Shown here: piece after piece, positions 19,170-29,014 of the stretch
Layout of the letters: the number at the start of each line of letters is the position of its first letter
Position numbering within the stretch: the stretch's first letter is position 1
Assembly (NCBI GenBank): GCA_029168955.1
Contig: JAPDOI010000438.1
Coordinates: 440,501 to 504,500 of the forward strand
Origin: Aplectana chamaeleonis
Taxonomy: Eukaryota > Nematoda > Chromadorea > Rhabditida > Cosmocercidae
Direction: 5' to 3'
DNA: 64,000 nt
The notes under the pieces: generated by a model
What the model saw: only the letters and a program-made list of their open reading frames with translations
What the model was told of the DNA's origin: nothing
Database searches by the model: none
Position numbers and translations under genes: made by a program

Positions 19170-20305
19170 AACAACTCCACGAGGAGTTTTTTCTGTATGG
19201 GAGTGCGAATGGCTGGCTGCCGCACTCCTTCGCATTCTGCTACGAGCCGGCATTGAGAGGAACCCATGGCCACGCAGCAAGACTCCACGATATCCCTGTT
19301 GTCATTGTGGATTATCAACTCAACATGCAAGCGTGCAGTGCGGTGGTTGCTTCGGCTGGGTACACCTCAAATGTTCGGGGTTAACCAGTTATAATGACTA
19401 CACTGAAGCTTATTGTTGTACTTCTTGCTCTAACTCCCCCCCCCTAGTGTTCCTCTTCATAGTCTAGACATTTTTCAACTCAATATCAATGGCCTGCGTG
19501 CCAAACTAGCTGAACTCACATTGTACATTGAACGCTTTCGTCCGCATGTCATCCTCCTTCAGGAGACAAAACTTAGTGTATCATCTTCCTTGCCCCGCCT
19601 TCCCGGTTATACGTCTTACCACCTTCCCCGCACATCCCATGGTGGTGGCGTGTCTACGTTTGTGAAATCTTCCATACCCTCCCACCTCATTTCTATCCCT
19701 AATGACAATGTTGTAGAATGTATAGGTGTTTCTGTTGTATTGCAAAGTTGCCCTATAGATATCGTCAATGTTTATATCCCCCCCCCCCACCTCCTCGTGT
19801 CCTAGTTCGTTTGACCCCACTCCATTTTTGCAATCTGTGCACATCTGCCCTCCCATCGTCTTCTGCTGTCATGGCTGGCGATTTTAATGCTCACTCTACA
19901 TCCTGGTTCTCCTCTCTAGATCCTGATGACAGAGGTGAACTACTTGAGCTTTTCGCTGAGGATTGTGATCTTGTTGCTATTAACGAGGACGCCCCCACTC
20001 GCCTTCCTTCCACGGGCAGGCCGTCCTCTCCGGATGTCACTTTTGTATCATCCTCTCTTGCTGTTTCGTGCAACTGGTCCACTGCTATAGCTATGGCCAG
20101 CGATCATGTACCTATATGTGCCTCATTGGATTTGTCCCTCAATAGTCACCTGGCACCTTTCATAGGCTTGCGTAGCAAATTGTACACCAACTATCGTAAG
20201 GCTAACTGGGTCATGTTTAAGGAGGTGTTACTCAGTCGGGTAGCCTGCTATCCGCTTACCGGCTCCGTTCATGAGAAGGACAAGTTCATTGTTGATGCCA
20301 TATGC
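19099..20305 (+). pseudogene. A' polyprotein, N-terminal block (2A relic, zinc finger, endonuclease)
   Basis: The ATG at 19098-19100, inside the ribozyme P2 strand, is in frame with the 2A region here, unlike in family A. The motif reads AGIERNPWP: the Gly of NPGP is replaced by Trp, which should abolish 2A activity. A zinc finger follows (CCHCGLS, CGGCFGWVHLKCSG, CCTSC), then APE blocks (INGLRAKL, ILLQETKLS, HGGGVSTFV, AGDFNAHSTSW, ASDHVPICASLD). Frame changes occur near 19465 and 19800. The block ends at VDAI, where C1 was inserted. Confidence 0.85.
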
Positions 20306-20321
20306 ATCAACAATGAAGAAA

Positions 20322-20644
20322 AATGCAGCTTGCTGCATATTAACTTTCGTCATGAATGCCCCTACGTTTAAACGGTGTGAAGCTTCCTGTGCACGAGGTT
20401 ATAAGGAACCTAGGTATTCTCATTAGTTCGAATCTTAGCTGGAACTCCCATTGCAGAGAAATCTCCAAAAGAGCTACCTCGGTGGCTAACTGTATTTTGA
20501 GATCCCTGAAACATCCCTGTCTTGTTCACTACAAGAAAGCATTCGCCGTTTACTGCCGACCTCTGCTGGAGTACTGTACTCAGGTTTGGTCACCTTCCAC
20601 AGTGGCATATGATGAGATCATTGAAAATGTGCAAAAGCGATACT
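20322..20644 (+). pseudogene. C1 reverse transcriptase C-terminal region, first part
   Basis: Encodes the region after the RT catalytic core: EEKCSLLHINFRHECP, VIRNLGILISSNLSWNSHCR, FAVYCRPLLEYCTQVWSPST and ENVQKRY. One base is lost in CCCTACG relative to C2 near 20366. It stops at the A4 insertion and continues at 24095. Confidence 0.82.
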
Positions 20645-20717
20645 GCTGCCGAGATGTCGTACGTTCGTGCCGTGGCAGTGTGGAGGAAAGAAGATCACCT
20701 CCGTGCAAACCGACGTC
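20645..20717 (+). ncRNA. HDV-like ribozyme at the 5' end of A4 (predicted)
   Basis: All stems as in A2: P1 GCUGCC/GGCAGU, P2 GAUGUCG/CGACGUC, P3 ACG/CGU with loop UUCGUGC, P4 GGAGG/CCUCC, and joining strand GUGCAAAC. G1 coincides with the first base after the 12-bp target duplication. Confidence 0.72.
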
Positions 20718-23700
20718 AATCCCTCCGCGGAGAGGGTTTTTGTCATGGGAGAGGTGCTGGCTGGCTGCAGCTCTCCTGAGGATTCTTCTACAAATGGCCG
20801 GCGTCGAAAGGAATCCAGGACCCGCGAAGAAGAAGAAGTACCCATGTGCCACATGCGGCAGAGATGTCAATTGGTATGGAACCAGCGTCCAATGTTTTGG
20901 ATGCGAAAGGTGGGTGCACTTCTCTTGTTCGGGTCTCAGTTCTGTGAGGCACCACGATTCTTCCTTTCGTTGTATTGTGTGCTCCGCCTCCAGTAACTCA
21001 AATTCCTCATCTACCAACCGCCCCTATCTATTGTACACATCAATCTAAACGGCCTTCGGACCAAGCTTTCTGAATTATCTCTCTTTGCCCGTACTCATCA
21101 CCCGGATGTTATCATGGTCCAGGAGACCAAACTCTCTCCCTCTGCTACCTCTAGACATCCAAACATCCCGGGCTATACTGCATATCATACTCCCAGGTCA
21201 TCTCTAGGAGGCGGAGTCTCTACTTTTGTTCTGTCCTCTCTTCCCTCTCACATTATTCCAAACACTCCAGTGGATGGCACTCTCGAGTACATCCCCATCC
21301 ATCTACCTCTTAAAACACCACTTTCTCTTTTTAATATATATATCCCTCCTTCTTCCTCTTGTCCCTCAACATACAATCCTATTCCCCTTCTCAGGCAGCT
21401 GTATGACTGCTCTCTTTCTCCCTCAATTGTCTTTGCGGGTGACTTCAATGCGCACACGTTCTGCTCGTCGCTTGATTCTGATGCTAGAGGAGGTGACGTC
21501 GAAGAATGGGCGGAGGAGTGCGATCTGGTTATCTTAAACGATGGCCAGCCCACTCGTCTCCCCGCCAACGGCCGATCATCTAGCCCAGACATCTCCCTCG
21601 TCTCTTCCAATCTCTCTAATGCCTGCTCTTGGTCGACATCCACAACTCTTTCCAGCGATCACATCCCTGTCTTTGTCGATATTGATCTCTCTAACTCTCT
21701 TGCTCCCTATACAGGTGTTCGTCATCGTTCTTATCTTAATTTAGGCCTTGCAGACTGGAGCCTGTTCAGGAGGTTGCGCTCCGCCAAGCGGCTGATTATC
21801 CGTGGAATGGCGATGTACACCAGAAGGAGCGCCACCCATCTGATGCTATCTTGAAGGCTATGAAAGCTGCGATCCCTGAAGGCCGCGTAAAGACCTTCTT
21901 TCCCAATGTCACCAGGGAAACACTGCAGAAGATAAGGACAAGGGACGCAAAGAGAGCCGCAAATCATCTTGACCCAGACATCGCTGCGCTGGATGATGAG
22001 ATCAGGAACGACCTTGACAGGCACAAGAAGGAAACTTGGGAAAAGTTCACTGAGAAGATGAACTTCAGAAATGATGCAGCAGCAACGTGGAAGGCCTTGA
22101 AAAGGATCTCCGGAAAGTTCACCTCCGCCGACAATTCCACGATTGAATTCGACGGCGGAGTCTTCAAGTCAGGGAAAGAGGCCGCAAATGCTCTTGGGAA
22201 GCATTTTTTCATCACTAGAACCAAAAGAGAGAAACAGAACAGAATAACTGTACGGGAACTCTGTAAGTTGCCTCTCATGGATGTAGATGATGCAGTCACG
22301 CCTGCGCAGGTCGAGAAGGCGATAAAGTGAGATGAGCAACTCGAAGGCATTAGGGCCAGACGGTTTGAGCCCTGCAGTCCTGAAGAGACTGCCCAGTGAA
22401 CTACTGCCCTTTATTGCTGACGTCATAAATACATCGTTTCGTACATGCATTTTACCCCAAAATTGGAAAGTGGCTCGTGTTATTCCACTGCCGAAGCCGG
22501 GAAAGTCACCATCCACGGCTAAAGGGTACCGGCCGATCAGTCTGCTCTCACCCATCGCCAAAATTGCCGAAAAACTGGTTGTGGAGGAGCTTGCCGAGCA
22601 TAACAGCCAACAGCAGCACCAACATGGTTTCCGTAAATTACATTCCACCACTACGGCCTTGTTGGAAATTGTGAGCTATGTGCTGGACGGCTTCAATGCC
22701 ATCAAACCCCAACGTACTGTTGGTGTGGCCCTCGACTTAACAAAGGCATTTGACACTGTCAATCTAGGCCTACTATCAGAGAGTCTGTTGAAGTCCACCA
22801 TCAAGCCATGGCAGAAGCGGTGGATAACTGCCTTCACTAAAGGACGTCGGGCAAATGTGCTATTCCAGGGACATGTTTCCAATAGCATCCCCATCGCCGC
22901 TGGTGTCCCTCAAGGAGGAGTTTTGTCGCCTGCACTTTTCAGTTTATATCTAGAAGATCTGCCCGTTTCCCCTCAAGACATCAAGGTCGTTGCATACGCG
23001 GATGTTATTACTATTCTGTGCCGAGATCGCGACATTAAGGTAGCCACCAGTAAGATCAATGACTACTTGATCGAGTTGAAATGTTTCTTCGATCGCAAAA
23101 TGCTCACAGTCTCTGCCTCCAAATCGTCCGTCACCGTCTTTTCCACTGATAATGCAGAGCACAGTGCCCATCCTATGGTTAAATGGGACGAAACTCAATT
23201 GCAGGCCACCCGATTCCCAAGCTGCTTGGACTCGTGTTGGATCCTTCGTTGAAGTTTCATAAGAACACTGAGCAGTAGCACGCCACAGTGAAAAGAAGAC
23301 TCAACGTCCTGCGTGCTCTCGGTGGAACGTCCTGGGGATGCAATAAAGAAACGATCCTGACCACGTATAAGGCTATTGTGCAACCCGCCTTGGAGTATGC
23401 TGCGCCAGTCTGGCAGCACATCGTGTCGGACACCTCTTGGTCCAAGCTGCAGCGCGTCCAAAATTGTGCTCTGCGAATTGCAACAGGCTGTTCCAAAAGC
23501 TCTCCAATAGAGCACTTACATGCTGAAACTCGCATATTGCCAGTTAGAGACCACTGCCAACTCCAGGCGCAACAAATGTACATTAACATCGTGAAGCAGC
23601 CGAATCACCCTTCGCGAAGAGTACTAAACCCGGTGAGAGAGAGATGTATCAGAAAGCCTTTCGCTGATGCTCCGTCGAAAGTAGATGTGCAGAGATGGAC

Positions 23701-24062
23701 CGAAGCACAACAAGAACGCCTCCGTCTCTTGCGCGCGGAGCATACCCGATTCGTGAACGAACACTTGAGCAGAGTTGCCATAAACCCCATCCTGGGAGTC
23801 GCACCTCCAAAGGTCTCCGAGACAGAGATGGAACTTGACAGGCGTGCCAGGTGCACCCTTGCATCGTTACGCTGTGGACACTCCCCATGCTTATGTCATA
23901 CTTGCATAGATTGACAACAGCAAACCTGACGAGTGTCCTGATTGCGGTAGTCAAGGGCATACTACTAGGCACCTGTTCAATTGCCCGAAAAGACCGTCTA
24001 CATTGACGACAATGGATCTGTGGACGAACCCAGTGCTAGTGGCCGAGTTTCTGAACCTATGA
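20664..24062 (+). pseudogene. A4 polyprotein, broken; catalytic Asp of RT lost
   Basis: 2A-like AGVERNPGP, a Lys-rich linker AKKKKYPCATC leading into the PHD finger (CFGCERWVHFSCSG), APE (VQETKLS, GGGVSTFV, FAGDFNAHTF, SSDHIPVFVDID), RT (LGPDGLSPAVLKRL, GYRPISLLSPIAKIAEKLV, GVPQGGVLSPALFS) and the C-terminal Cys/His region, with a stop at 24060-24062. The RT active-site block reads VAYADVIT instead of YADD, so the second catalytic Asp is missing. Stops or frame changes occur near 21040, 21765, 22330, 23225 and 23910. Inactive. Confidence 0.87.
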
Positions 24063-24094
24063 CAGAACCCCTCTCTGTGGCTGCAAAGAAGAAG

Positions 24095-24501
24095 AAAAGC
24101 GATACTCTAGACGTGTGTTCACCAAAGTATTCCCAAACAGAGAAGTTCCAGATTATGAAGCTCGTTTGGATATGCTAGGGTTAAATACCCTACGATGTCG
24201 CAGAGCTGAGTTTGATTTGCATTTGTGCTATAAGATCGTGCATGGTTTTTGCGACGTTCCCTTTGACAGCCTTTTCGTGTTTACTCGCCACCATGGCCGT
24301 TCTCGCAAACATGGATTCCAGCTTGAACGGAAATTCACCTCTAAAGGCAGCATATTGAGTTCTTTTGCGTTCAGGGTTGTCAGAACATGGAACAATTTGC
24401 CTGCAGAAATCGCTGAGTCCGGAAACTTTTCGACCTTTCGAAGTAGACTATCCAAGTACGATCTCAGGTCATTACAAGGAACGAGTGAGCGTCCACTTTG
24501 A
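24095..24501 (+). pseudogene. C1 ORF2 C-terminal region, second part
   Basis: Continues from 20644: RRVFTKVFPNREVPDY, LDMLGLNTLR, FDLHLCYKIVHGF, RSRKHGFQLERKF, RTWNNLPAEI, ending LRSLQGTSERPL with the stop at 24499-24501. The 3' UTR follows until the A7 insertion at 24624. No catalytic motif lies in this part. Confidence 0.82.
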
Positions 24502-24681
24502 TTAAAAGGGTATTACTAATAATCTAATGTGACGGGTTCTTCCAGCTTGTTGTGCTTTTCTTTGTCCCAGAAGCGGTGGCCTCAAGTATCTTGAGACAAG
24601 AGGTCATTCGGATTGTAAAAAAATATGTTTCAGGGACATGTATCTAATAGCATCCCGATCGCTGCCGGTGTCCCTCAAGGA

Positions 24682-26377
24682 TTTCTACAAATTTCTACAA
24701 ATACATGAACGCTAGGATGAAAACTCGTAATGGTATCGCTGCATTGAAAGGCGAGGGTGGCGAGGTTATAGCTGATGATCGGCGAAAATGCGATATTTTT
24801 GCGGACTATTTCTCCAAGGTATTTACTTGTGATAACGGAACTACACCCCGATTTCCCCCTCGTTGCCCACAGAAATTTCGCTTTATAGCCATTAACTACG
24901 AGATGGTGATGCAGGCCATTAAGAAACTTGGCGACAAAATTTCGCTTACCCCGGACTCTCTGCCTTCCTACTTCATTAAAAGGCATGCCAACGGTTTATG
25001 CTACCCCCTATCTTGCATATTCAAACACAGCCTTGCGCTTGGAACCTTACCGACCGCATGGAAAACAGCTTTTGTCTCCCCACTTCTCAAAAAGGCACCA
25101 GCTGCCCAGGTTTCAAACTACCGACCTATCAGCTTAACTTCCTCGGTATGTAAAGTCCTTGCAATCCATATCAAAAACAGTATCCTCTCCCACTTACATC
25201 GAATAACCTCAATCCAGACGATACGGTTCACTGCCTGGTAGATCAACACTGTCCCATTTATTATCTTCATTTCACGACTGATGTTCAACTTTGAACGAAA
25301 ACTGCCAGACAGATATTGTGTACATCGACTATGCCACAGCTTTTGACACGGTTATTCATTCTAAATTGCTTCTCAAACTCGAGGTGTATTGTACATTTGA
25401 GGAGACATTTAGAAGTTCCTTTCTGACCGCTGGTCATTTTAAAGTCAAAATCGACAACTTTTGCTCTCATCACTGCCAAATTGCCAGTGGCGTACCATAG
25501 GGTAGCGTTTTGGGTCCATTACTATTCCTTATCTATGTGAACGATATCTCGGACGAATTGTCTAGCACATGTAAGCTTTTCGCTGATGATCTCAAAATAT
25601 ATCGCCCTCTTCGAAATCCCGCTATCGATTTTCACGAACTTCAATGTGACTTGAATCGGCTTGCCGACTGGTCCAAACAATGGCAGTTGCAGCTATCTGA
25701 GGAGAAATGCAACTTGTTGCACATCAATTTCCAACACGAATGCATCTTACGCCTGAACAATGTTGTGCTTCCGGTGGGAATCCCACTGCAAAGAAATCTC
25801 GAAAAAAGCTTCTCGTGTGGCTAATTGTATACTCAGGTCCCTGCAACACCCCTGCCTCGAGCATTATAGGAAAGCATTCATTGTCTACTGCCGGCCATTG
25901 TTGGAATACTGCACGCAGGTTTGGTCACCATCTTCGGCTGAAGATGACGAAATCGTTGAAAACGTGCAAAGACGATACTCAAAACGCGTTTTTATCAAAT
26001 TATTTCCTGGGCGAGAAGTGCCAGATTATACGACTAGATTAAAAATGTTAGGGATTGAAACCTTACGATACAGGAGAACTGAGTTTGATCTACATTTATG
26101 TTATAAGATAGTTAATGGTTTCAGTGACATTCCTTTTGAGAGCACTTTTGCGTTTACTCGCCACTGTGCTCGCTCTCGCCAACACGGTTTCCAGCTCGAA
26201 CGTGCATTCACCACCAAATCCGGCGTACTGCATTCCTTTGCCTACCGGGTTATACGAATTTGGAACAAATTGCCTCTGGAAATTGTCGAAGCAAAAAACT
26301 TTTCGATTTTCAAATGTCGCCTGTCCAAGTTTGATCTCAGGTCAATACATGGGACAGACGGCCATTCATTTTGTTAG
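24682..26377 (+). pseudogene. B1 ORF2 remnant: reverse transcriptase
   Basis: RT blocks in order: LTPDSLPSYFIKR, WKTAFVSPLLKKAP, NYRPISLTSSVCKVL, DIVYIDYATAFDTV, SVLGPLLFLIYVNDIS, CKLFADDLKIY (catalytic FADD), WESHCKEISKK and HYRKAFIVYCRPLLEYCTQV, ending FDLRSIHGTDGHSFC with a stop at 26375-26377. Breaks: loss of sequence and a stop near 25240, a stop in place of Gln in VPQG near 25499, an internal deletion near 25775, and a frame change at 25800. Inactive. Confidence 0.85.
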
Positions 26378-26573
26378 AGCTTTAAGTTCAGAGTGCTATC
26401 ACTTTTACGAGTCGTTTTACGTGTGTTTTCCTACTTGTCTACCTGTTTACTTGCATGGGTGGACTACCTCAATTCATTCATTTATTTTATTTTATTTTAC
26501 CGTACATGTGAAGCTACTACCTCTTCACATACACCATGTATGTTTCTTTATTGCAAAATAAAGCGATTGATTG
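24682..26573 (+). mobile_element. Element B1: CR1-like retrotransposon in A7
   Basis: A 5'-truncated CR1-like copy of 1.9 kb with a TTGA tail after GCAAAATAAAGCGATTGATT. The short target duplication is AGGA. Its last 800 bases are almost identical to B2 (46640-47402), so both are young. It is the innermost layer of the stack A' > C1 > A7 > B1. Confidence 0.87.
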
Positions 26574-27760
26574 AGGAGGAGTCATATCGCCTGCTCTGTT
26601 CAGTCTTTACCTGGAAGATTTGCCCGTCCCCCCAAGTGACATCAAAGTCGTTGCGTATGCGGATGACATCACCATCTTGTGCCGGGACAGAGACATTAAT
26701 GTAGGCGCACGCAATATCAATAGCTACCTCATCGTTCTGAAGAACTTTCTCGATGATATGATGCTCACTGTCTCTGCCGCTAAATCATCTGTATCAGTTT
26801 TCTCCACTGACCCTAAGGAACACTGCGCTCACCCCGTTGTGAATTGGGAAGACGCTCGTCTGCCTGCTGCTCGTTTTCCTAAGCTGCTCGGCCTAGTATT
26901 GGATCCTTCGTTGAGGTTCCACAAGAATACGGAGTGAACGAACATGGCTACGGTGAAAGCAAAGCTCAACGTCCTACGAGCTCTGGGAGGAACGTCGTGG
27001 GGAAGTAGCAAGGAGACAATTTTGACCACCTAGAAGGCAATATTGCAGCCGGCGTTGGAGTACGCTGCACCGGTATGGCAGCACATGATATCGGATTCAT
27101 CGTGGACAAATATGCAGCGAGTTCAAAATGCTCCTCTCCGGATTGCCACAGGGTGTGCTAAAAGCACCCCAGTGGAACATCTTCATGCTGAAGCCCATAT
27201 TCTGCCTGTTAAGGAGCACTGTCAACTCCAAGCGCAGCAACTGGTTATTAACATTGTCAAGCAGCCTGACCACCCATTAAGAAGGATCATGAATCGCGTG
27301 AGAGATACATATCAGAAGGCCTATTGCGGATGCTCCCGAGAAAGTCAATATACAAAGATGGACGGACTCCCAGCTGGATCATCTGCGTCTTTTACGTGCG
27401 GAGCACACCAAGTTCGTCAGGGATCACTTGAGTAGGATGACCGTCAATCCCATATTGGGGGTCGCACCACACATAGTCAGCGACACCGAGATGGAACTCG
27501 GTAGGCGGGCTAGAAGTACCCTTGCCTCGTTACGCTGCGGTCATTCCCCTATGCTGATGTCATTCTTGCATAAGATCGATCGCAGTAAGCCGGACGAGTG
27601 CCCGGACTGTGGTAGCCGTGGCCACACAACTGAACACCTATTCGAATGCCCAAAGAGGCCTACCACTCTTACAACAATGGATTTGTGGACGAATCCGGTT
27701 TCAGTCGCCCGTTTCTTGAACCTTTGACAAAAACCTTCCTGCGGCTGCAAAGAAGAAGAA

Positions 27761-27914
27761 GTAAAAAAAATTCCTCTGCAAAAAATTCATATTTTGTCCC
27801 CTTCTCACTTCTGCCATTGTTATGCATCTTTTTTTTACTTTAACAAAGAATCTCATTCACATACGTGTATATGTATGTTTCTTTATTTCCACAATAAAGT
27901 CGTTGAATGAATGA
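27761..27914 (+). mobile_element. C1 terminal 3' UTR block
   Basis: Last part of C1 after the A7 insertion: TTCATATTTTGTCCCCTTCT, then ACAATAAAGTCGTTGAATGA. Same sequence as 17700-17857 and 51040-51181. A' resumes directly afterwards. Confidence 0.85.
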
Positions 27915-27918
27915 ATGC

Positions 27919-28975
27919 AATGCCTCCAGAATTGCAATTCCTACAGGGCGCGTTAGGACGTTTCATCCTAACGTTCCCAAAGATGTCCTGGAGCTGATCG
28001 AATTACGGGACGAGAAACGCTGAGCTGATCCTGGAGATCCCAGCATTCAACAACTGTCAGATGAGATCACAAAAAGGCTGAATGATTACAAACGGACGCG
28101 ATGGATGGAGTTCACTGAATCCTTGAATTTCTCCACTGACGCAAAGAAGACCTGGAGCATTCTTAAGCGGTTATGTATCTGGGAAGGAATTGGCAGCGGA
28201 TCGCAACATGCTTGAGTTCCCTTCGGGGAAATTTGAGTCCGGATTTAAGGCTGCATGTCGACTTGGAAAACACTTCGCTTCAGCGACGTCCCGCCGTGAT
28301 CGTTTTAACAGGCGCACTCTCCGGTCTATAAGGAAGCTCAGCCGACAAGGTGTACCTGCCATGGCTGCCACTGAGATGTCTTCCCTCATCAAGTCCATGA
28401 AGAACTCGAGAGCCGAGGGACCCGACGGCGTGTCAGCCGTCCATCTCAAACACTTGCCGGAACAGCACCTTGAACTACTTTGTGATCTGGTCTACTCGTC
28501 ATTCAGCACAGGTGTCATTCCCGCTAGATGGAAACAAGCAATTGTTCTACCGATCCTCAAGCCTGGCAAACCAGAAGATCAAGCAACTTCGCATCGACCC
28601 ATCTCCCTTTTGTCCCCTATTGCTAAGTTAGCGGAGAAATTTATTAACCCGCACCTCCAAGAAGCATTACGACATAACGTGCATCAACATGGCTTCAAGA
28701 AGGCCCACTCTACCATCACGGCACTCACGTCCATCACAGAACACATAATTGCTGGCTTCAACATGAAACCTCCAGCTGGTAGAAGTATAGTCGTGGCAGT
28801 TGACTTAACCGCCGCCTTCGATAATGTCAGTATCCCTCTGCTGTCCAAATCGATTCTGGATTCTACTATTCCTGACTGGTGCAAAAGATGGACTGATAAC
28901 TTTGTCAAGAATCGTTCCATTCGTGTGAAATTTGATGGACACTTGTCGAAGTCTGTGCCCCCGAAGGCAGGCGTC
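27919..28975 (+). pseudogene. A' polyprotein, second block (linker and RT fingers)
   Basis: Continues from VDAI: NASRIAIPTGRVRTFHPNV, a stop at about 28022, FTESLNFSTDAKKTWSILKR, then RT blocks GPDGVSAVHLKHLPEQ, WKQAIVLPILKPGKPED, HRPISLLSPIAKLAEKF, HQHGFKKAHSTITAL, VAVDLTAAFDNVS and the start of the GVPQG motif (PPKAGV). A6 interrupts exactly within AGGCGTC. A frame change lies near 28175. Confidence 0.85.
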
Positions 28976-29014
28976 TTCTTCTTCTTCTTCTTTGCAGCCA
29001 CATTGAGGGTTTTG

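Larger units (their letters stand above)
20645..24094 (+). mobile_element. Family A copy A4, full length, inserted in C1
   Basis: A 3.45-kb plus-strand copy between 12-bp duplications AAAAGCGATACT (20633-20644 and 24095-24106). Deleting it rejoins the C1 frame at KRYSRRVF. It begins at the family G1 (GCTGCCGAGATG) and ends with GCAAAGAAGAAG. Confidence 0.93.
24624..27727 (+). pseudogene. A7 partial polyprotein (RT core to C-terminus), interrupted
   Basis: Two blocks, 24624-24681 and 26578-27727. They contain VAYADDITILCRDRDINV, PAARFPKLLGLVLDPSLRFH, a post-RT region (NVLRALGGTSWGSSKET), then LASLRCGHSPMLMSFLHKID, CPDC and EHLFECP, with a stop at 27725-27727. A stop replaces the expected codon near 26935, TAG replaces the TAT of TYKA near 27032, and frame changes lie near 27330 and 27430. 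Confidence 0.85.
24624..27760 (+). mobile_element. Family A copy A7, 5'-truncated, in the C1 3' UTR and split by B1
   Basis: Flanked by 9-bp GTAAAAAAA (24615-24623 and 27761-27769). The 5' truncation falls in the RT at TATGTTTCAGGGACATG. B1 interrupts it at AGGA (24678-24681 and 26574-26577) within GVPQGG. It is nearly identical to A8 (51483-52482), so the two are recent members of one subfamily. Confidence 0.9.
20306..27914 (+). mobile_element. Element C1: CR1-like retrotransposon in A', itself holding A4 and A7
   Basis: Own sequence: 20306-20644, 24095-24623 and 27761-27914, a 5'-truncated copy of the family seen longer at 49337-51181 (C2). It ends with AATAAAGTCGTTGAATGAATG. The duplication in A' is short, ATGC (20302-20305 and 27915-27918). 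Right at the 5' junction lies ATCAACAAT, the exact inverse of ATTGTTGAT a few bases upstream in A'. A4 and A7 inserted later, with 12-bp and 9-bp duplications. Confidence 0.85.
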
